Positions 56,986 through 64,000 of a stretch of 64,000 nt of DNA are shown in pieces (the stretch's first letter is position 1; the number at the start of each line of letters is the position of its first letter). Source of the DNA: Ctena decussata. Its lineage: Eukaryota; Mollusca; Bivalvia; Lucinida; Lucinidae. The stretch lies in assembly GCA_963989385.1 (NCBI GenBank), contig OZ022506.1:61887434-61951433 (forward strand), given 5' to 3'. The notes beneath the pieces are model-generated. The model saw only the letters and a list, made by a program, of their open reading frames with translations. It was not told the DNA's origin and did not search any database. Made by a program: the position numbers and the translations under genes.

Positions 56986-59303
56986 TATCACAGTGTGCAC
57001 CCTACAAAATTTCTAATTGGTAACAAGTGTACATTGCTGAAGTATTTTTGTTAATGAAATCAGTAGCTAAGACATTAATGTAATCAGGTGTGATGCTTAT
57101 GAACTATGCAAATTAAAAAAAAAAATGTGTGAGGATCAAAACTGTTTGATATCTCTTCGTAGCTGCGTCATACTACATTGTAATCATTAAATATATGCTA
57201 TAAATTTCAGTAAGTTGTCACCTCTTGCATTATAATTGTAAAAGAAACCTGAAATACGACGACACATTATAGACCTTATGCCCCAGTCACAATCACACAT
57301 GACGGATTGGGCGGATAGTTGCGGATATTAAATCCACACAATTTGTGGGCGTGGTGTCTCTCCATATTAGTCCCAGAGCCCGTGGAAGGTTTATTCATGT
57401 GGTCGAGGCCAAAAAGTGTGAAGGTGTTTTCTTATGTAAAAAAGTGTGTTGAATTCAAAAATTAAAGTCTTAAAAAATCGGTTGATGCACAAAGTCGGTA
57501 TACTCAAAAGATTACACAAAGGGTGCTCCTGATCTCGAAAGAACGTCTCAAAGGGGATACCCTTATATTTAGTAATATTGTCCGCCTCCTGCATGCACTG
57601 GAATATTAATTTTGTTAACAAGCAATACTAAATAGATGTTAAAAAGATCAAATAACAATTTCCACATTTTTTTGCCATATTATGGGAAGTTCTTCTTTCA
57701 AAATGAAACACCTTGAAAAAAGGCACGAAAACTGGTGTTTTAGTATTCAACTCATAGGTAGATAAAGATATTGATAACCCCCCCCCCCGTCCCCCCGAAA
57801 GTAGCAGTTATTATATCCCCGGCATAATAAGTATGTCGAGGGGTAAATTGTTTTTGCCTTTCAATCCGTTCTTCTGTTTATCCATCCGTATGTCTGTCCA
57901 TTTGTTCCTCAGTCCTTCCGTCCGTTAGTTAATATTTGCGTTAAGTTTTGCGTTAAGTTTTATCTTTGCTCTGTTTTTCTGAGAGTATTCGTGGAAACTT
58001 GTGCTTGTGTGTTAAATGTTACTTCAGGATGGATACTGATCAGCTTGCATCATCTGGAATGTTCTACAGGCCTAAGGTCAAAGTCACAGACTTAGAAATT
58101 TGTGAAACAGTTACGTTAAAATTTGTGTTATGTTTTTGCTTTTGCTCAGTTTTCTTGAAAGTTCTTTTACTGAAACTGGTCCGTATGTGCTCAGTGTTAC
58201 TACAGGATAGATACTTATCAGTTTGCATCACTTGGATGCTGCGTTTGGCCTGAGTTCAAGGTCACAGACTTAGAAAATTTATATAATAGTTACGTTAAAG
58301 CTTGCGTTAAATCTTTGCTTTTTCTCTGTTTTCCTGAAAGTCTTTACTGGCACTGTTACATATGTGTTTAGTGTTACTACAGGATATATAGTGAACTGTT
58401 TGTGTCACCTTGATGCTGCTGCTGACTTAAGGTTAATGTCAAAGACTTCGAACTTTATATAATATCTCTGTAAAAGTTTTACTTTGAAGAGTGTATCTTG
58501 AAATGGAACCTTTTGAAATGTGACTGGGTCTATTGCTGGGCATGACTGATTGTCTGCTTGTCTGTTTGTTAGCATTTTTTGCATTTATGTATTATGTAAA
58601 GTAAATTTTATGTAGGCGGTGGCTCTGGCCGGAGGTATACGTTAGCCCTTGCTCACTTGCTCTAGTTGGGCTGGAAAAACAACTTCTGAACACAAATTGT
58701 TCGGGATATTGTATGACTTTGTTTTAATTATTTTTGAGGAAGAAAATGTTCGAAGCGAGATAAAGTTTGACACATTGGCGATATAGCAACCTATGTATTT
58801 TTATACTGTCCCCCCACATATTCTTTTTCCGTCATTTTAAGTACATTTAAAATATATTTTTTTTCTTTCTGTTTTCATTCTTTTTTTTTAGGTAAAAGGG
58901 AGGCAGTTGTACAGAAGGAGAAACATCAGTTGAATCTGAGTTCAATTGGGCTTTGCTAAGTGAACATAAAAGAATAGGGAGGGGTTTTGAAGTGAGCGTG
59001 TGCCTCTGCTCAGTCTCATTTGGACGTTTGATGTCTGTTTGCACACACTAAGGGCCTTCACAAAACTTCGGCCAAAGACACAAATCCCTGATTGCTGTAA
59101 AAGGAAGTGCTTGCGCATTTAAATAGCCACCTAATGGTTAAAAAACCTTGTTCGCTCTGCGAAGTCCGTTTATATTGTGATATCCAAGGACGTCTACAAT
59201 TTCATTTCTTTTTCATTTCAGTAAGAAGATAGAAACAACTGATCAGACAAATAAACTACGCAACAGTGAAACGTGAGAGTATTATATTGGCGATTCTAAA
59301 TGA

Positions 59304-59715
59304 AACCGGAAGCAGAAGACAGTTCCTTTTACAGTCCCTTTATGGGTACCATCACACAAAGATCACAATACAGGTCATGTTTGGTCTCGCCTTTCCAGCT
59401 GAAGAATATGTTTAGGTTGAGCTGAAGTCTTGATTCGAAATCAAAGGACCTGATCTTATGTTTATTTTAATATGGCGGAGGCTCTGTTTTAAGTAATGAA
59501 TCAAATGCTGTCTTTCGTTTTTTAAGAGATCTGACACTTGGATTTGCGAACATTCTGATAACAAACATTCTGATAACATAAACCGACAGTTTCATGAAGA
59601 GTACCGATCCCAGACAATGTTTCAATGCTTTTATCGTAATTATTCCAAGCAATATTCATTCCAAGTCCTGACTGTTGGGTGAGGCCATTAGATCTAGAGC
59701 AATTATTTTCTGTTT
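59304..59715. other. Spacer of the inverted duplication
   Basis: Single-copy here; contains a small tandem ACATTCTGATAACA pair at about 59552-59580. No gene. Confidence 0.6.
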
Positions 59716-60424
59716 AGAATCGCCATACATAATACACTCACGCTTTACTGATGGTTCTCTTGTCTCGTCAGTTGTTTCCATCTTCTACCGGAAAAGAAAA
59801 AAGAGGGAACGATATTACCACGTATACGGACTTCAGTAAGGGAACAGGTATCTTTACACAAACCATCAGGTATAAATTTAAATGCGCATGCGCGGCCCTT
59901 CACAGAAATCAGGGATCTGTGTCTTTGGTCGAAGTTTTGTGAAGGCCCATAGTGTATGTCAACAGACCAAACGTCCATCTCAGACTGACCATATGCACAG
60001 GCTCACTTCGAAACCCATCGCTGTTCTTTTGAGTTCGGTTGGCAAGGCCCAATTTAGCTCATTTTCAACTGATTATCCTCCTTTCTGTACGACTGTCTCC
60101 ACCAATTTACCTGAAAAAAAAAAGAATGAAAACAGTAATAATGTATTTGAAACGTATTTAGATGTTTTTTTAAAGAATATACGGTATGGACAGTATAAAA
60201 GATCAGAGGTTGCCATATTTCCAATGTGTTAGACTTTATCTTGTTTGGAACTCTTTCTACCCCAAATGACTGAAGCAAACTACAAAGAAAACTATCTCGA
60301 ATAATTTGTGGCTAGATATGTTTTTCAAATCCCCATACTTAGGGCAATAAGCAGGGGCTCACGTATACCTCCGACCAGGGTCACTGTCCAAAATGAATTT
60401 TACATAATACATTTATGTAAAATG

Positions 60425-60959
60425 TTAAAGGGCTACTGTACTGTTTTTCAACATGCATTGAAATCACTGGAAACAACTGGTATTGTTTTACCTAAAAGAA
60501 TGTCGAAAACTGCAAGGAAAAATTCCAAGGGGTTAAAAAGTTATAAGGAATTTAAATTTTAATTAGCTGAAAAATATGCAAGGACTCTTATGACGTCATT
60601 TGAGTAATTTACATTATAAAAATCAAAAAAAAATCTATATTATATATATTTTTATACTTTTTTCTCCTTCTATAGATTAAGTGTAACAAGTTACTTCATT
60701 TTATGAAAAAAATCAAATGTTTTGCATCAGAATATGGTGATAATAGCTGGAATCCAAATTACATTATGCAAATAAAGCTGTAGAAAAGAAAAAGTGGGCG
60801 GGGCCTAAAACCTAATTTGCATAAACTTTAATTGTCAATAACTACAGTTTGGGTTAGAATTTTTCGATGGGGTTTTCATCATTCTGTTTCTCTCATAAAT
60901 ACCTGTTAATTGGGATTATTTCTGGAAAAAGTGAAGAGAACAGTGTAGTAGCCCTTTAA
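60425..60959. mobile_element. piggyBac-type MITE in the right arm
   Basis: TTAA on both sides; TIRs AGGGCTACTGTACTG and CAGTGTAGTAGCCCT (inverse). 527 bp, no coding. It is absent from the corresponding place in the left arm (about 58600). Confidence 0.8.
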
Positions 60960-62171
60960 GAGACAGACAGGCAGACATTCAATCTTACACAGCAATAGAC
61001 CCAGTCACATATCAAAAGGTTCCATCACAAGATTTTGCAATAAGCAAAAGAATACACTCTTTAAAGTCTATTAGTAACTTTACATATATATTTTATATGT
61101 ATATAAAGTTCAAAGTCTGTGACTTTGACATTAGGTCAGCTGCAGCCTTTAGGTGACACAAATTGATCAGTATCTCTTAACACATATTCATTCATTCAGT
61201 TCCAGTGAAGACTAGCAGGAAAACAGTGCAAAAGCAAAATCATCAGTCTAAACGCAGACTTTCATGCAATTTTGTACAAATTTCTAAATCTGTGACCTTG
61301 ACCTTTGGCCACCAGCAGGATGCAGATAAAACAAAAGGATCAGTATTTATCTTGTAGTAACAGTAGACACACATGAACCAGTTCCATTAAAAATCTTTCA
61401 AGAAAACTGAGGAAAAAACTTAACACAAACTTTAACGTAATTGTTGTACGTATTTCCCAAGTCTGTGACCTCGACCTTAAGCCAGCAGCAGCTTCCAGGT
61501 GATGCAAGCTGATCTATATCCATCCTGTGATAACACTTAGTACATATGAACAAGTTCCCATAAAGACTTGCAGGAAAACAGCAAAGAAAATACACTTAAC
61601 GCAAAACTTTAACGCAAATGATAACTAACGGAGGAAGGACTGACGGACAAATGGACAGACAGACGGATGGACAGACAGATGAACGGATGGAAAGGCAAAA
61701 CAATATACCCCTCGACATACTTATTGTGCCGGGGTATAATTACCGCTACTTTCGGTGTTTTTATCAATATTTTTATCTACCTATGAGTTGAATATTAAAC
61801 ACACCAGTTTTCGTGCCTTTTTTCAATGTGTTTCGGTTTGAAAGTAGAGCTTCCCATAATATGGCAAAGAAAATGTAGAAATTGTTATTTGACTTTTTTA
61901 ACATCTATTTAGTATTGCTTGATATCAAAATAATATTCCAGTGCATGCAGAAGGCGGGAATTGTTAATAAATATAAGGGTACCCCCATTTTGACGCTCTT
62001 TTGAGATTTGGAGCACCCCATATGTAATCTCTTGAGTATACGGACTTTGTGCATCAACCGATTTTTTTAAGACTTCGATTTTTGAATTAAGCACACAATT
62101 TTACATAAGAAAACACCTTCAAACGTTTTGGCCTCGACAAATGAATAAACCTACCACGGGCTCTGGGACTA

Positions 62172-62700
62172 TATCGAATCCGTATTGTATCCGTATGGTA
62201 TCCGCAAGGTCCGCAGGATATGTCACCTAATTTTGGAAAGTTTAGATATTCAGGCGCGGACGAGTTAACCATAATGATCCGTAACTGAAGGAATTTATCC
62301 GCATTTATACGTATCTAATCCGTATCTCGACCTATCGTTCCGCGGTCACCCAAAATTTGTGGACCGATACGGTTTCATGCGGATTTTTACGGTTAGTTAC
62401 GGACTAATGCCCCAGCCTGATTAGCTATTCGCAATTATCCTCACCAATACGTATCTGTCAGTATTGGAGTGTAAGTTATCCGTATAGAAACGTTTCTGAA
62501 GGTAAAAGTCCTTAAAAACACTCCGAACGAAACCTGTAACTAAATGTAATTGAAGGTAACAACCTGCGTGCAACCGTATCAGTCCACAACTTGGGGTGAG
62601 CTGCGGAATGATAGGTTTATATACGGATTAGATACGGATAATATACGGATTAGATACGGATAACATATGGATAAATGCGGATGAATGCCTCCAGTTACCT
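62172..62700. repeat. ATACGGATA-rich repeat
   Basis: Dense TACGGATTAGATACGGATA and ATCCGTAT phrases, with ATGCCCCAGCCTGATTA at 62405 recalling ATGCCCCAGTCAC at 57280 on the other side of the inverted duplication. Confidence 0.55.
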
Positions 62701-62705
62701 TTTGT

Positions 62706-63942
62706 TATAACCCCATTCCACTGGAACACGCTTTGACTGCGCTCTTGGCGATCATGGCGCTTCTCCAAATTTTTCGAAATCGCAGCAGAAGCGTAGGCAT
62801 TTGCCAAAACTTGGATCTTATGCGCTTCCAGTACGCTGCCAGTACGCTTCTAATACGATCTCGCCACGCTAGTCACGATGCTGCCGCGTTTTAGCTGCGC
62901 TTCTGCCACGCTCAACGGACTTCGAGGGCGCTTCTAATACGCTGCTACTACGGCAAAGGATTTCAAGCTACGCTTGAGCTACGCTTATTACGATGCATTT
63001 GCGGTCGTGCTACGACCTAGGTGCCGGAGCTGTGCTCATGCTGCGATTGTGTTGCGCTTTGTAACCGCTTCTATGTAAACCGGCGGAGAATTGGGTCCAG
63101 CAGAAGTTAGCCACCAGCCTTCAAACAATATTGATAATATAAAAATTCCAGTGGCTATGGCCCAGCTGACAATCATGAACTAGTGACTTCAAACAACTCG
63201 TCTTGTTCTTCTTGCTGTTCAGGCTCAACTGGGGCCTCTGCTCGGCGTTCTAAAGGGTACGTATCTGGCTCACTGGTTTAGAGAGCAAGAGCCTGGTCCC
63301 TGTCAAAAGCAGAAGTCGAAATCCACACCCAGGCCTGTTCAGGAGACTATTTTCACACAGCCTTTACCGCAGGAGAGGGTATTCCAACTCCTGCTCCTGG
63401 CATCCTGCATCTTGAATGAAACGTGAGAATCGAGTTATGAAACGTCGTGGAAACGCGGCGTTTTCATGCCCAGATCGCCATAAGAGCAGAAGAAACGCAG
63501 ATAAAGCGCCAAGAGCGCAGCGGAAGCGTCGTGGCCGCGCAATTCATAATTAATAGAGTCGCAGCGGAAGCGGCAAGAACGCAACGGGAGCGCAAAGAGC
63601 GTAGCAGAAGCGTAGCTGGGTCGCAGACGAATCTCACGGCGCTGTCGGTACGATCCCGCTGCGCTGGTGCTGCGTTGCTCCCGCTGCTGCTGCGTTCATG
63701 AATTACGTGCTACGTTCTTACTACGCTTTCGTTGCGCTTTGAGTCCACGGCGCTTCCGCTACGTAAATTTTGAGCAGAGTCAAAACAAGCACCGTGACTT
63801 GGCGATCATGCCGCTTCTGATACGCTTTCACTGCGACCTAGAAGCTTCTCCTGCACTGCTGCCGCTTCTGCTACGATTCATGGCGCTTGGTTCAAAATTT
63901 CGGAGCGCAGTGGAAGCGCCGTCCAGTGGAATGGGGGTATTA
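62706..63942. mobile_element. CpG-rich 1.24 kb TIR element with GCTTCTGCTACGC motifs
   Basis: TIRs TAACCCCATTCCACTGGA and TCCAGTGGAATGGGGGTATTA. The interior repeats CGCTTCTGCNACGCT-like words on the left and AGCGTAGCAGAAGCG on the right, so the two halves are loosely inverse. The open frames here (63447-63701, 63667-63981) are translations of the repeat. Confidence 0.75.
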
Positions 63943-64000
63943 CAGATCAATACGGTTTACGCGTCAGCGCCTGAATTTTGAAAATTTTCAAAATTTGGAA

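Larger units (their letters stand above)
57362..62172. repeat. 4.8 kb imperfect inverted duplication (arms ~1.9 kb, spacer ~0.4 kb)
   Basis: Left arm 57362-59303, right arm 59716-62172, inverted relative to each other. Matching landmarks: GCAATACTAAATAGATGTTA (57625 and inverse 61900), the CCCCGGCATAATAAGTATGTC element (57819 and inverse about 61700), and GGCCTTCACAAAACTTCG (59053 and inverse about 59930). The innermost pair is GTGAGAGTATTATATTGGCG (59274) against its complement at 59720. Each arm contains a 5' hairpin, a CCGTCCG microsatellite and three ~170 bp units. Arm divergence rules out a simple assembly mirror. Confidence 0.85.

Noticed and set aside
57966..58253. 95-codon frame as a membrane protein
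   Set aside because: Translation of ~170 bp tandem units; an inverse copy occurs at 61398-61595.
63447..63981. Two overlapping frames of 84 and 104 codons
   Set aside because: Arg/Ala-rich translations of the CGCTTCTGC/GCAGAAGCG word repeats within a TIR element.

Overview
The window is eukaryotic genomic DNA, almost certainly from a mollusc and probably a bivalve. The reasons are AT-rich sequence, short exons in long introns with GT/AG boundaries, extracellular-domain genes of bivalve type, and a very dense mix of small non-autonomous transposons. The species assignment is inference; no marker gene is present. Most open frames here are chance frames or shadows. I found the real coding sequence by reading splice sites, intron phases and domain cysteine patterns.

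There are two divergently oriented membrane or secreted receptor genes. Gene 1 (minus strand, 32429 down to 192, eleven exons) appears complete. It has a signal-peptide exon, a two-exon fucolectin/F5-8-type lectin domain, six eight-cysteine EGF/laminin-EGF-like exons, a transmembrane exon and a cytoplasmic tail ending in a stop. The exon lengths sum to 1698 nt, about 565 residues, and the phases agree throughout. This needs a GC-AG donor after the fifth EGF exon. Gene 2 (plus strand, from 38705, seven exons seen to 54123) starts with a signal peptide and a short Ser/Thr-rich linker. A two-exon SRCR domain and at least four YWTD (LDL-receptor class B) propeller strands follow. Its 3' end is not found in the window. 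The starts are about 6.3 kb apart, head to head. Lectin/EGF and SRCR/YWTD ectodomains would suit recognition or scavenging at the cell surface; that role is inferred.

Layout: 0.2-3.5 kb, gene 1 tail and membrane exons around a Helitron-like tandem-repeat element. 4.6-32.4 kb, the EGF, lectin and signal exons of gene 1 separated by palindromic MITEs, tRNA-derived SINEs, a decayed jockey-like LINE, a retroelement RT fragment, satellite-like arrays and a multi-hairpin element. 32.4-38.7 kb, the intergenic region with MITEs, a LINE fragment and a Tc1-like remnant. 38.7-54.1 kb, gene 2 with a 2.7 kb terminal-repeat element, MITEs and an RT-bearing LINE fragment. 54.1-64 kb, no recognised exons, but a mariner-like element, a 4.8 kb imperfect inverted duplication with a piggyBac-type MITE in one arm, and a CpG-rich terminal-inverted-repeat element.

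The most interesting pattern is that ends of two unrelated MITE families lie 14-35 nt upstream of five of the sixteen 3' splice sites. Other points are the GC-AG intron, the 559 bp palindrome built of repeated hairpin motifs, the long inverted duplication, and several tandem-repeat families that share one Helitron/HINE-like architecture.
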